Position numbers and translations under genes: made by a program
NCBI RefSeq assembly: GCF_001463765.1
Contig: NZ_BBWK01000004.1
Span: 18,725 to 82,724, forward strand
From: Aureimonas sp. AU4
GTDB taxonomy: Bacteria > Pseudomonadota > Alphaproteobacteria > Rhizobiales > Rhizobiaceae
Reading direction: 5' to 3'
DNA: 64,000 bases
Notes under the pieces: generated by a model
The model's input: only the letters and a program-made list of their open reading frames with translations
What the model was told of the DNA's origin: nothing
The model's database searches: none
In this document: one piece after another, positions 9,950 through 17,867 of the stretch
How the letters are laid out: the number at the start of each line of letters is the position of its first letter
Position numbering within the stretch: position 1 is the first letter of the stretch

Positions 9950-10792
9950 GTGAACTACCGCCACGCCTTCCATGCCGGGAACTTCGCGGATGTCGTGAAG
10001 CACGCGCTGCTCGCACGCCTGATCGAATATCTGAAGCTCAAGCCCAAGGCCTTCCGGATTCTCGACACGCATGCCGGCATCGGACGCTACGACCTGTCCG
10101 GCGACGAGGCGCGCCGCACCGGCGAGCGGGTCGAAGGCATCGACCGGCTCGTCGCTTCGCCGGTCTGGGTCGATCCGTTGCTGCGGCCTTATCGGGAGGC
10201 GGTCGAGGCGGTGCGCGCGGCGCATGGCGCCGACAGCTATCCGGGCTCGCCGCTCGTCGCACGGACCCTCATGCGACCGCAGGACCGCCTTTCGCTCTAC
10301 GAATTGCACCCGGCCGATGCGCAAATCCTCCACGACGAGTTCGCGGGCGACTATCAGGTGCGCGCGACCCATCTCGACGGCTGGCTGGCGCTCGGCGCGC
10401 ACCTGCCACCCAAGGAGAAGCGCGGCGTCGTCCTCATCGACCCGCCCTTCGAGGAGACGGGCGAGCACGAACGGATCGTCGAGCGCGTCGCCGCTGCCTG
10501 GCGCCGCTGGCCGGGCGGCATCTACGCGGTCTGGTATCCGGTCAAGCAGCGCGAGCGGCGCTCGGCCCTCCTATCCGGCATCCGGGAAAGCGGCCTGCGC
10601 AACGTCGTGGCGGCGGAGCTCCTCCGCGAGCCGATGGGCGCCGACGACCGCCTCGTCGGCACCGGCTTTCTCGTGGTGAATCCGCCCTGGACCTTCGCGC
10701 CGGAGGCCGAGCGCATCCTCGCCCTTCTGCGACCATTGCTCGAAACTGACCGCGGCGGATCATTCAGCGTGGAAATGCTGGTTCCCGAGTGA
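9950..10792 (+). CDS. rlmJ: 23S rRNA (adenine-2030 N6)-methyltransferase
   Basis: Methylates N6 of A2030 in 23S rRNA. The 280-aa protein begins with the family's diagnostic MNYRHAFHAGNFADVVKHALL. It has the SAM-binding strand RILDTHAGIGRYDL, a conserved acidic segment LSLYELHPADAQIL, the catalytic N6-methyltransferase motif IDPPFE (DPPF-type) and the later IYAVWYPVKQRERR. The start is a GTG at 9950, eight bases after GAGGA; in-frame codons further upstream belong to the divergent promoter region of the alkene reductase gene. It probably stands as a single gene and is housekeeping in nature. Confidence 0.95.
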   Translation: MNYRHAFHAGNFADVVKHALLARLIEYLKLKPKAFRILDTHAGIGRYDLSGDEARRTGERVEGIDRLVASPVWVDPLLRPYREAVEAVRAAHGADSYPGSPLVARTLMRPQDRLSLYELHPADAQILHDEFAGDYQVRATHLDGWLALGAHLPPKEKRGVVLIDPPFEETGEHERIVERVAAAWRRWPGGIYAVWYPVKQRERRSALLSGIRESGLRNVVAAELLREPMGADDRLVGTGFLVVNPPWTFAPEAERILALLRPLLETDRGGSFSVEMLVPE

Positions 10793-10872
10793 CGCGAGTG
10801 CGATATGTTGTCGAAAAAGAGGCGGCGCCCGGGTCGTGACCGGCGCGGCCAGACGCACCGAAGGATCTCACC

Positions 10873-11322
10873 ATGCGCCGCAGCCTCGCCGCCATTCTGG
10901 CCCTGTCGTCCCTGATGGGCAGCGCGACGATGGCGCCCGCCGCCGACTACGTGGCGGCCCCTGCCCCGGCGGTCGTCTACACGGCGCTCGTCCCGTCCTG
11001 CGAGGATCCCCGGGTCCTGGCGCAGGTCGAGGACCAGTTCGAATACGGCGTTCAGCGCACGGTGCCGGCGCAGATCGCCGTGGTGGAGTTCAGCGAGCTC
11101 TTCGAGAAGAGCTACCAGCCGCGCACCGAGCGCAAGAGGATCGAGCGCCGCTACTGCCAGGGTACCGCTCTGGTCTCGACCGGCGAGCGCCGGACGCTCT
11201 ACTACGTCGTGGAGTATCCGATGGGCTTCGCCGGCGTCAGCTGGCGTGCGGAGGGCTGCATCCTCGGCTTCGACCCTTGGCGCGTCTACGGCGCGAACTG
11301 CGAATCGCTGCGCCGGTTCTGA
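10873..11322 (+). CDS. Secreted protein of unknown function
   Basis: A 149-aa protein not assigned to a named family. It has a clear signal peptide (RRSLAAILALSSLMGSATMAPAAD, cleavage probably after residues 22-23) and a short mature chain with three Cys residues (PSCEDP, RYCQGT, EGCILG) and a fourth in NCESLRRF, which could form two disulfides in the periplasm. The sequence EDQFEYGVQRTVPAQIAVVEF and the ending GFDPWRVYGANCESLRRF look like a small conserved alphaproteobacterial secreted protein. AGGATCTCACC precedes the ATG. It lies six bases upstream of the GST gene and could be co-transcribed with it. No enzymatic motif is visible. Confidence 0.75.
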   Translation: MRRSLAAILALSSLMGSATMAPAADYVAAPAPAVVYTALVPSCEDPRVLAQVEDQFEYGVQRTVPAQIAVVEFSELFEKSYQPRTERKRIERRYCQGTALVSTGERRTLYYVVEYPMGFAGVSWRAEGCILGFDPWRVYGANCESLRRF

Positions 11323-11328
11323 CGTCCG

Positions 11329-11925
11329 ATGCGTCTGCTCGGCTCCCGCCCCTCGCCCTTCACGTCGAAGGTCCGCATGGCCGCCGCGATCTGCGGCATC
11401 GACCTGGAACTCGTGCCGACCGACACGGCGGAGGAAGGATCGACGCTGATCGGCAGCAATCCGATCGGCAAGATTCCCGCGCTGATCCTCGACGACGGCT
11501 CGACGCTCTATGACAGCCGAGTCATCTGCGAGTGGCTGGACCGCTCAAGCGGCAACCTCCTCATTCCCCAGGGTCTGGCGGAATGGTCGCACGCCAAGCG
11601 CATCGAGGCGCTGGCGGACGGCATGGCGGAAGCCGCGATGATGACACTCTACGAAGTGCGCTACCGTCCCGAGGAGAAGCGGCACCAGCCCTGGGTGGAC
11701 AAGCAGTGGCGACGTGCGCACCGCTCGCTCGACGCGCTGGGCCGGGAGGTCGAAACGCTCGGCGATATGCCGAACCTCGCGCATATCGCGGTGGCATCCG
11801 ATCTCGGCTGGCTCGACCTTCGCTATTCCAGCGTGTTTCGCGACCGTCACGCCGCGCTCGCGCAATGGATGGACGACTTCTACGCGACCCATCCGCACCT
11901 TGCGGCACGCCGCCCGGCCGCCTGA
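11329..11925 (+). CDS. Glutathione S-transferase family protein
   Basis: A 198-aa cytosolic GST-fold protein. The N-terminal thioredoxin-like domain (residues 1-75) reads MRLLGSRPSPFTSKVRMAA, with Ser or Thr near residues 9-13 as candidate glutathione activators. It contains the cis-Pro loop NPIGKIPALIL and the gamma-glutamyl-binding turn LYDSRVICEWLD. The rest is the helical domain with WRRAHRSLDALGREVE and the capping-box region VASDLGWLDLRY. Substrate is unknown. It is separated from the upstream secreted-protein gene by only six bases. It converges on the outer-membrane protein gene across a GC-rich hairpin. Confidence 0.88.
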   Translation: MRLLGSRPSPFTSKVRMAAAICGIDLELVPTDTAEEGSTLIGSNPIGKIPALILDDGSTLYDSRVICEWLDRSSGNLLIPQGLAEWSHAKRIEALADGMAEAAMMTLYEVRYRPEEKRHQPWVDKQWRRAHRSLDALGREVETLGDMPNLAHIAVASDLGWLDLRYSSVFRDRHAALAQWMDDFYATHPHLAARRPAA

Positions 11926-11926
11926 C

Positions 11927-11943
11927 GCCCGGCCGCGCCGGGC
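11927..11943. terminator. GC-rich hairpin between convergent genes
   Basis: A perfect 7-bp inverted repeat, GCCCGGC then CGC then GCCGGGC, fills the 24-nt gap between the stops of the GST gene (plus strand) and the outer-membrane protein gene (minus strand). There is no T-tract on either side, so it may act as a weak bidirectional terminator or an mRNA 3'-end stabiliser. Confidence 0.4.
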
Positions 11944-11949
11944 CAGCGC

Positions 11950-12600
11950 TCAGAACTTGAGGGCGAGGCCGGCGCGGATGGAGTGCTCGTCGAAGCCGGA
12001 CGACACCGAGACGTTTCCGAGATCGTAGTTCTTGGAGTCGAAGTCGGAGTATCGATACTCGACGCGGGACGTCACGCCCTTGGCGACCTGCGCCTCGACG
12101 CCGGCGCCCACCGTGAAGCCGACATGGGTGTTGTCGTCCTCGAAGCCGCCGAGGCTCATCTTCTGGTTGGACAGAGCGACGCCGCCGGTGGCGAACAGAA
12201 GGATCGGGTCCATCGCGATGCCGACCCGCGCCCGCAGCGAACCAAAGGCCGTCGAGTTGGCGGAGATCGGAACGCCGGTCGCGTAGTTGAAACCACCGGC
12301 ATCGACATCGGACGCGCCGGCATCGATCTCCGCGCCGTAGACGAGGCGGTCCGTCTGAAGGTTGTAGCCGGCATAGACGCCGCCGACGGCACCCTCGCCG
12401 TCGATCGAAGCAGCGCCCTTGGTATCGAAGTTCGCGAAGTTGTAGCCGACGAAGCCGCCGGCATAGGGGCCGGACCACGTGTAGACGTCCGGAGCGATCG
12501 GCGCCGACGGGTCGGGAAGCACGGCGTCGGCCGACAGCGCCGCGGTCGCCGCAAGCGGCACCAGAGCCATCGCAACCATCATGACGCGCCGAACGCTCAT
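11950..12600 (-). CDS. Outer-membrane beta-barrel protein, Omp25/31-like
   Basis: A 216-aa protein with a signal peptide ([22 protein letters not shown], cleavage near residue 24). An eight-stranded barrel pattern follows: [88 protein letters not shown] and the final strand [11 protein letters not shown], which ends in Phe as outer-membrane barrels do. This matches the Omp25/Omp31/porin-like group common in Hyphomicrobiales. Its role is probably structural or as a small pore; no ligand can be inferred. The start at 12600 follows GAGGATCCG. A candidate promoter overlapping an inverted repeat lies about 130 nt upstream. Confidence 0.9.
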   Translation of the reverse strand: MSVRRVMMVAMALVPLAATAALSADAVLPDPSAPIAPDVYTWSGPYAGGFVGYNFANFDTKGAASIDGEGAVGGVYAGYNLQTDRLVYGAEIDAGASDVDAGGFNYATGVPISANSTAFGSLRARVGIAMDPILLFATGGVALSNQKMSLGGFEDDNTHVGFTVGAGVEAQVAKGVTSRVEYRYSDFDSKNYDLGNVSVSSGFDEHSIRAGLALKF

Positions 12601-12729
12601 CGGATCCTCGATCTCGGGGCCGGCCTGTGCCCGCCCATTCGTTTCGCGAACGCCCGGTACCCTGCCCGGTTCCCGCCATACCGGCACGGACCCGGCGGAC
12701 GGTGCGAAGGGATCGTCGCTCGCCCCTCC

Positions 12730-12758
12730 AGCTAAGATCGCACCCCGCATTTTGCCAA
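12730..12758 (-). promoter_or_regulatory. Candidate sigma-70 promoter for the Omp25/31-like gene
   Basis: Read on the minus strand: TTGGCA (12758-12753, five of six bases of the -35 consensus), a 17-nt spacer, then TTAGCT (12735-12730) as a weak -10. This would give a leader of about 120 nt. The -35 hexamer lies in the loop of the inverted repeat at 12741-12771. Pattern match only. Confidence 0.35.
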
Positions 12759-12771
12759 TTGCAGCGGGGTG
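12741..12771. repeat. Inverted repeat CACCCCGC / GCGGGGTG
   Basis: Two perfect 8-nt arms (12741-12748 and 12764-12771) are separated by 15 nt that contain TTGCCAATTGCA. The arms flank the -35 hexamer of the candidate omp promoter, so the repeat could be an operator. It could equally be an RNA hairpin, but no gene ends here, so a terminator role is unlikely. Confidence 0.45.
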
Positions 12772-12986
12772 ACACTCACGGGATTCTTCCCATATGTGAC
12801 CGACTGCCCCGGTCGGCCCGCCCGCCTTTCTCATGCCCCATTCGCTCCCGCTTTCGCGGCGGCATGAAGCATGAAGAAAGAATGAACGGCGCGACGGTTT
12901 CCCTGGCCGAGGCTTGGCGTCTGCGCCGCCGGCCTCGCGGCCGCTCGGCGCGGGCGCTCGCACCCCGCATGCCCCGTCAGGACGAG

Positions 12987-15032
12987 ATGACCGACGAAAC
13001 CGCCATCGATTTCGAGGACGAGCCGGAGGACCTGGATGGCGAGGAAGCCGAAGCGGCCGCCGAGCCCAGTCCCCTCCTGGCCGCGATCGAGTGGGACAAT
13101 GGCGGTCGCGACGTCGACCAGACGCTGGTCGGCGCAGAGCTGATCCTCGCCTTCCAGCGCCAGTTGCCCAACAGCCCCGGCGTCTATCGCATGTTCGACG
13201 AGGCGAACGAGGTCCTCTACGTCGGCAAGGCGAAGTCGCTGAAGAAGCGCGTGGCGAGCTACACGCGCATGGCCGGGCACACGAACCGCATCGCGCGCAT
13301 GATCCGCGCGACGCGCCACATGGAGTTCGTCACCACCCGCACCGAGACCGAGGCGCTCCTTCTGGAAGCCAACCTCATCAAGCGTCTGCGGCCCCGCTTC
13401 AACGTCCTGATGCGGGACGACAAGTCGTTTCCCTACATCCTCGTCTCGGACGACCACGAGGCGCCGGCGGTCTTCAAGCACCGCGGAGCGCGCTCGCGGA
13501 AGGGCAGCTACTTCGGCCCCTTCGCCTCGGGCGGAGCCGTGGGCCGAACGGTCGCCTCGCTACAGCGCGCCTTTCTTCTGCGCACCTGCACCGACAGCGT
13601 CTACGAGACGCGCACGCGTCCCTGCCTCCTCTACCAGATCAAGCGATGCTCGGGCCCCTGCACGCGCGAAATCAGTCTGGAGGACTACGCGGGCCTCGTC
13701 TCGGACGCGAAGGCCTTCCTGTCCGGTAAGTCGGCGCAAGTGAAGCGCGCGATCGCCGAGGCGATGCAGGAAGCCTCGATGGACCTCGACTTCGAGCGCG
13801 CGGCCGTGTTCCGCGACCGGCTCTCGGCGCTCGCCCATATCCAGGGGCACCAGGGCATCAACCCGCACGGGGTCGAGGAGGCGGACGTCTTCGCGATTCA
13901 TCAGGAAGGCGGGTTGACCTGCATCCAGGTCTTCTTCTTCCGCACCAACCAGAACTGGGGCAACCGGGCCTACTTCCCCAAGGCCGACCCGTCGCTGGAG
14001 CCCGGCGAGGTGCTGGGCGCCTTCCTCGCGCAGTTCTACGAGGACAAGCCGGCGGCCAGCCTCGTGCTGCTGCCGGTGGAGATCGAGGACGCCGCGATCC
14101 TCGCCGAACTCCTGTCGACGCGCGCCGAGCGGCGCGTCGAGATCGCGGTGCCCAAGCGGGGCGAAAAGCGCGATCTGGTCGACCACGCGACGTCGAACGC
14201 GCGCGAGGCCCTCGGCCGTCGCCTGGCCGAGACGTCGTCGCAGGCGCGCCTGCTGGCCGGCCTCAAGGAAACCTTCGCGCTGGAGCGCGTGCCGCGCCGC
14301 ATCGAGGTCTTCGACAACTCGCACATCATGGGCACGGCCGCCGTCGGCGCGATGATCGTCGCGGGTCCTCAAGGGTTTGCGAAGAGCCAGTACCGCAAGT
14401 TCAACATCAAGGGTCAGGACATCACGCCGGGTGACGACTTCGGCATGATGCGCGAGGTCATGACCCGCCGCTTCTCGCGTCTCATCAAGGAGGAAGGCGC
14501 GACCGGCCCTGCCCCGGATCGGCCGCCGGCCGACCCCGAGGCGCCGGAAGAGGTCGCAGACGAGGCGGACATGCCGGCCTGGCCCGACCTCGTCCTCGTG
14601 GACGGCGGCAAGGGGCAGATCTCGGCCGTTCGCAAGATTCTCGGCGACCTCGGCATCGCCGACAAGGTGACGACGATCGGCGTCGCGAAGGGCGTCGACC
14701 GCGACGCGGGCCGCGAGCGCTTCATCGTCGAGGGACGCGAGCCCTTCTCGCTGCCGCCGCGCGACCCCGTGCTCTATTTCGTCCAGCGACTGCGGGACGA
14801 GGCCCACCGCTTCGCGATCGGCACGCACCGCGCCAAGCGCAAGAAGGAACTCGTCAAGAACCCGCTCGACGAGATCGGCGGGATCGGCCCCTCGCGCAAG
14901 CGCGCGCTCCTGCACCATTTCGGAACGGCCAAGGCCGTGTCGCGCGCGGCGATGGACGATCTTCTCAAGGTCGAGGGGATCTCCGCCGCGATGGCGCGGA
15001 CGATCTACGATCATTTCCACGAGCGCCAGTAA
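12987..15032 (+). CDS. uvrC: Excinuclease ABC subunit C
   Basis: Makes the dual incisions around lesions bound by UvrAB in nucleotide excision repair. The 681-aa protein has an acidic N-terminal tail of about 45 residues. It continues with the GIY-YIG nuclease domain ([30 protein letters not shown], with Tyr, Tyr, Arg and Lys in place), the UVR motif ([18 protein letters not shown]), the RNase H-like second nuclease domain ([32 protein letters not shown]) and C-terminal helix-hairpin-helix motifs ([20 protein letters not shown]). A linker rich in Pro, Ala and acidic residues (about residues 508-530) splits the second nuclease domain, an insertion often seen in alphaproteobacteria. It leads uvrC-pgsA-moaD-moaE. 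No LexA box is visible upstream. Confidence 0.97.
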   Translation: MTDETAIDFEDEPEDLDGEEAEAAAEPSPLLAAIEWDNGGRDVDQTLVGAELILAFQRQLPNSPGVYRMFDEANEVLYVGKAKSLKKRVASYTRMAGHTNRIARMIRATRHMEFVTTRTETEALLLEANLIKRLRPRFNVLMRDDKSFPYILVSDDHEAPAVFKHRGARSRKGSYFGPFASGGAVGRTVASLQRAFLLRTCTDSVYETRTRPCLLYQIKRCSGPCTREISLEDYAGLVSDAKAFLSGKSAQVKRAIAEAMQEASMDLDFERAAVFRDRLSALAHIQGHQGINPHGVEEADVFAIHQEGGLTCIQVFFFRTNQNWGNRAYFPKADPSLEPGEVLGAFLAQFYEDKPAASLVLLPVEIEDAAILAELLSTRAERRVEIAVPKRGEKRDLVDHATSNAREALGRRLAETSSQARLLAGLKETFALERVPRRIEVFDNSHIMGTAAVGAMIVAGPQGFAKSQYRKFNIKGQDITPGDDFGMMREVMTRRFSRLIKEEGATGPAPDRPPADPEAPEEVADEADMPAWPDLVLVDGGKGQISAVRKILGDLGIADKVTTIGVAKGVDRDAGRERFIVEGREPFSLPPRDPVLYFVQRLRDEAHRFAIGTHRAKRKKELVKNPLDEIGGIGPSRKRALLHHFGTAKAVSRAAMDDLLKVEGISAAMARTIYDHFHERQ

Positions 15033-15170
15033 CGGCAATCCCCGCTTTCGCACCGCTCTTGCCGGTCCCGCTGTTGACGCGGGCGCGGCGGGCGCGTTTG
15101 AACAGCGGATCAACTGATCGTTCCGTTACGCGGTTCGGTCGCCGGCCTTCTCAAGAACCGGACCCACCGC

Positions 15171-15755
15171 ATGGCCACCAGACGGGCGCTGAACATCCCG
15201 AACCTTCTCACCTACGCGCGCATCGTGGCCGTGCCGCTGGTGGTTCTCTGCTTCTTCGTGGAAGGGAAGCTGCACGGCTCCGAGACCGCCCGCTGGTGGG
15301 CTCTCGGCCTGTTCGTGGTGGCCAGCGTCACGGACTGGCTCGACGGCTACCTCGCCCGCGCCTGGCAGCAGACATCGACGATCGGGCGCATGCTCGACCC
15401 CATCGCCGACAAGTTGCTGGTGGCCGCCGTGCTTCTTCTTTTGGCCGCCGACGGCACGATCGCAGGATGGTCGATCTGGGCGGCGATCGTCATCCTGTGC
15501 CGCGAGATACTCGTGTCGGGCCTGCGCGAGTACCTGGCCGAGCTGAAGGTGTCGGTGCCCGTCACCCGGCTCGCCAAGTGGAAGACCGCGACGCAGATGG
15601 TGGCGCTCAGCTTCCTGCTCGCCGGCCCGGCCGGAGACCGCGTCTTCGACTTCGTGACCGAGACCGGGATCGCGCTCCTGTGGATCGCGGCCCTCATCAC
15701 GCTTTACACGGGATACGATTACTTCCGTGCAGGCCTGCGCCATATCGGTGACTGA
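15171..15755 (+). CDS. pgsA: CDP-diacylglycerol-glycerol-3-phosphate 3-phosphatidyltransferase
   Basis: Forms phosphatidylglycerol phosphate from CDP-diacylglycerol and glycerol-3-phosphate, the committed step to phosphatidylglycerol and cardiolipin, in the inner membrane. The 194-aa protein carries the CDP-alcohol phosphotransferase signature: DGYLAR, eight residues, then GRMLDPIADK with the metal-binding Asp residues. About five hydrophobic helices flank it (IVAVPLVVLCFFV, LLVAAVLLLLA, IWAAIVILCREILV, MVALSFLLAGPAG, IALLWIAALITLYTGY). CCNIPNLLTYARI-type N-terminal sequence (ALNIPNLLTYARI) is typical of PgsA rather than PssA. It follows uvrC in the order common to Hyphomicrobiales. Confidence 0.95.
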   Translation: MATRRALNIPNLLTYARIVAVPLVVLCFFVEGKLHGSETARWWALGLFVVASVTDWLDGYLARAWQQTSTIGRMLDPIADKLLVAAVLLLLAADGTIAGWSIWAAIVILCREILVSGLREYLAELKVSVPVTRLAKWKTATQMVALSFLLAGPAGDRVFDFVTETGIALLWIAALITLYTGYDYFRAGLRHIGD

Positions 15756-15794
15756 AGGGGCGCGCGATCGCCCGAACCCAACCGGAGGCGTGGC

Positions 15795-16046
15795 ATGAAG
15801 ATCGTCTATTTCGCCTGGATCCGCGAGCGGATCGGCATGGCGGAGGAGGAGGTCGTCCTTCCCGCGGGCGTCGTGACCGTCGGGGATCTCCTGCTCTGGC
15901 TGAAGGCGCAGTCCGACAACCACGCGGCGGCCCTCCAGGCGCCCGAGGTCGTGCGCGTCGCGATCGACCAGGAGCATGTCGAGCATTCCCAGCCGCTGGA
16001 GGGCGCAAAGGAAGTCGCGATCTTCCCGCCCATGACCGGGGGCTGA
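15795..16046 (+). CDS. moaD: Molybdopterin synthase sulfur carrier subunit
   Basis: The small subunit of molybdopterin synthase, which delivers sulfur as a C-terminal thiocarboxylate to precursor Z. The 83-aa protein has the ubiquitin-like pattern MKIVYFAWIRERIG ... and ends in MTGG; the terminal Gly-Gly is essential and present. It is followed one base later by moaE, and GGAGGCGTGGC precedes the start. The cofactor product could serve the molybdopterin oxidoreductase at 6465-8567, though moa genes are general. Confidence 0.95.
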   Translation: MKIVYFAWIRERIGMAEEEVVLPAGVVTVGDLLLWLKAQSDNHAAALQAPEVVRVAIDQEHVEHSQPLEGAKEVAIFPPMTGG

Positions 16047-16047
16047 C

Positions 16048-16509
16048 GTGACGGTTCTTAGCGCGGCCGTGACCGGCGGGCGAATCGACATCGCCGAGGA
16101 AACGCGCCTTGCCACTCCGCGCGGCGAGGCCGGCGCGGTCGTGACCTTTCTCGGCTTCTGCCGCGACGAGGGCGGACGTTTGGCCGCGCTGGAACTCGAG
16201 CACTATCCCGGCATGGCGGAACGCGAGATCGAGCGCATCCTGCGCGAGGCGGCCGAGCGCTGGCCGCTTCTGGCCGCGCGATGCGTCCACCGGCACGGTC
16301 GCGTGCGCCCGGGCGAGGAGATCGTGTTTCTGGCCTGCGCCTCGACGCACCGCCAAGCCGCCTTCGAGGCGGCCGAGTTCGTGATGGACTTCATGAAGAC
16401 CCGCGCCCCCTTCTGGAAGCGCGAGCACCTGATCGACGGCACAGTCGGCGAATGGGTGACGGCCAAGGACACGGACGACCATTCCGCGAGCCGCTGGCAC
16501 CGTCTCTAG
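16048..16509 (+). CDS. moaE: Molybdopterin synthase catalytic subunit
   Basis: Forms the dithiolene of molybdopterin together with MoaD. The 153-aa protein contains the family blocks GAVVTFLGFCRDEGG, LELEHYPGMAEREI, RCVHRHGRVRPGEEIVFLACAS and the active-site stretch MDFMKTRAPFWKREH, with the two catalytic Lys residues present, then GEWVTAKDTD. It starts with GTG one base after the moaD stop, so the pair is co-translated. A strong hairpin shared with convergent ndk follows the stop. Confidence 0.96.
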   Translation: MTVLSAAVTGGRIDIAEETRLATPRGEAGAVVTFLGFCRDEGGRLAALELEHYPGMAEREIERILREAAERWPLLAARCVHRHGRVRPGEEIVFLACASTHRQAAFEAAEFVMDFMKTRAPFWKREHLIDGTVGEWVTAKDTDDHSASRWHRL

Positions 16510-16517
16510 ACACGAAA

Positions 16518-16539
16518 ACGCCGGCCCGAGGGCCGGCGT
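16518..16539. terminator. Bidirectional terminator between moaE and ndk
   Basis: A 10-bp perfect stem (ACGCCGGCCC / GGGCCGGCGT) around a two-base centre. On the minus strand it is followed by TTTTCGTG, a fair T-tract for terminating ndk; on the plus strand no T-run follows. It lies between two convergent stops. Confidence 0.75.
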
Positions 16540-16563
16540 CGCGTCAGTCCGGTCGGGCTGAGA

Positions 16564-16986
<423 letters not shown>

Positions 16987-17060
16987 GGGCTCTGTTTCCT
17001 CGTTGGAATCGTTTGGGAAGCGGGGCCGCTCTATAGCGGCGCCCCGGAGGACCGGCAAGT

Positions 17061-17759
17061 TCAGGCAGCGGCCGGCGTGCGACGGCCGAGGCCTTGGTGC
17101 AGGTCGAGGCACCGCTCGAACCAGTCCCGGATCGGATCGCCGGCCTCCGGCATGACGCGATAGCGCGATGCGACACGCGCCCACTGGAAGCCGCCGAATA
17201 CGACGTAGTCGGCAAAGCGCGGCGTCTCGCCACCAAGGAACGGCTGCCGCTTCAGGGTGACGCGCAGCGGCTCGAGCGTCCTGTCGAAGGCGCCCGCCGC
17301 TTCGGGCGTGCGCCCCGACTGGACCTCCTCCAGCGGCTTGCCGAAGAGCGCCTCACGCCGAGCCCGGAACCAGGCCTGCCCCGCCTCGTCCTGCAGGGCG
17401 TGGATGTCGAGCACGGCGACCGAGACGAGATAGGGATGGATCGTCCGCTGCATCCAGCTCTCGACGAAGCGGGTGAGAGCCCGCCCACTCGCGCCCTCGA
17501 AGAGCATCGGCCGGTCGGGATAGCGATCGTCGAGATATTCCGCGATCGCGAAGCTGTCCTGGACCACGGTGTCGCCGTCGCGGATCAGCGGCACGGTGCG
17601 CCCCTCCCCGCCTTCCAGCGTCGCGACCTCGGGGAAGCGGACCGGCACCGCCTCGAACGGCAGCCCCTTGTGCGCCAGCGCCATGCGCGCCTTCCAGCAG
17701 TGAGGCGAGAAGGGACGCGCCGGGTCGGCGCCGACGAGATCGTAGAGCTGGATCGTCAT
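17061..17759 (-). CDS. Glutathione S-transferase family protein
   Basis: A 232-aa GST-fold protein. The N-terminal domain reads [32 protein letters not shown], with a Ser-Pro-His-Cys segment at the position of the glutathione-activating residue, as in beta-etherase/omega-like GSTs. [29 protein letters not shown] forms the glutathione-binding turn. The C-terminal domain has [24 protein letters not shown], the usual capping region. A GGAGGA sequence nine bases upstream fits ATG 17759 and is too close to the alternative ATG at 17768, so the shorter start is chosen. Substrate unknown. It diverges from the ABC-F gene. Confidence 0.87.
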   Translation of the reverse strand: MTIQLYDLVGADPARPFSPHCWKARMALAHKGLPFEAVPVRFPEVATLEGGEGRTVPLIRDGDTVVQDSFAIAEYLDDRYPDRPMLFEGASGRALTRFVESWMQRTIHPYLVSVAVLDIHALQDEAGQAWFRARREALFGKPLEEVQSGRTPEAAGAFDRTLEPLRVTLKRQPFLGGETPRFADYVVFGGFQWARVASRYRVMPEAGDPIRDWFERCLDLHQGLGRRTPAAA

Positions 17760-17867
17760 GGCAGGCATTCCTCCGGTTTGGGCGCCCGGCCCATAGCGTT
17801 GCGCGGCCCGATCGACCAGCGCCTCGCGCCCTTGTCCCGGTGCGCGCGATCATGCGAAAAGCCGCCC

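Larger units (their letters stand above)
12601..12986. other. Divergent intergenic region omp / uvrC (386 nt)
   Basis: No convincing gene. The stretch carries the candidate omp promoter and inverted repeat described separately. The part from about 12864 to 12986 is open in the uvrC frame (possible starts at ATG 12864 and ATG 12969) but its predicted residues are Arg-rich and lack similarity to UvrC, so it is treated as leader. CAGGACGAG just before ATG 12987 is the best ribosome-binding site for uvrC. Confidence 0.6.

Noticed and set aside
12864..12986. Possible longer N-terminus of UvrC (ATG at 12864 or 12969)
   Set aside because: The added residues are Arg-rich and unlike UvrC; the best ribosome-binding site fits ATG 12987.
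13560..15113. 517-codon minus-strand frame opposite uvrC
   Set aside because: Shadow frame; uvrC domains on the plus strand are complete.
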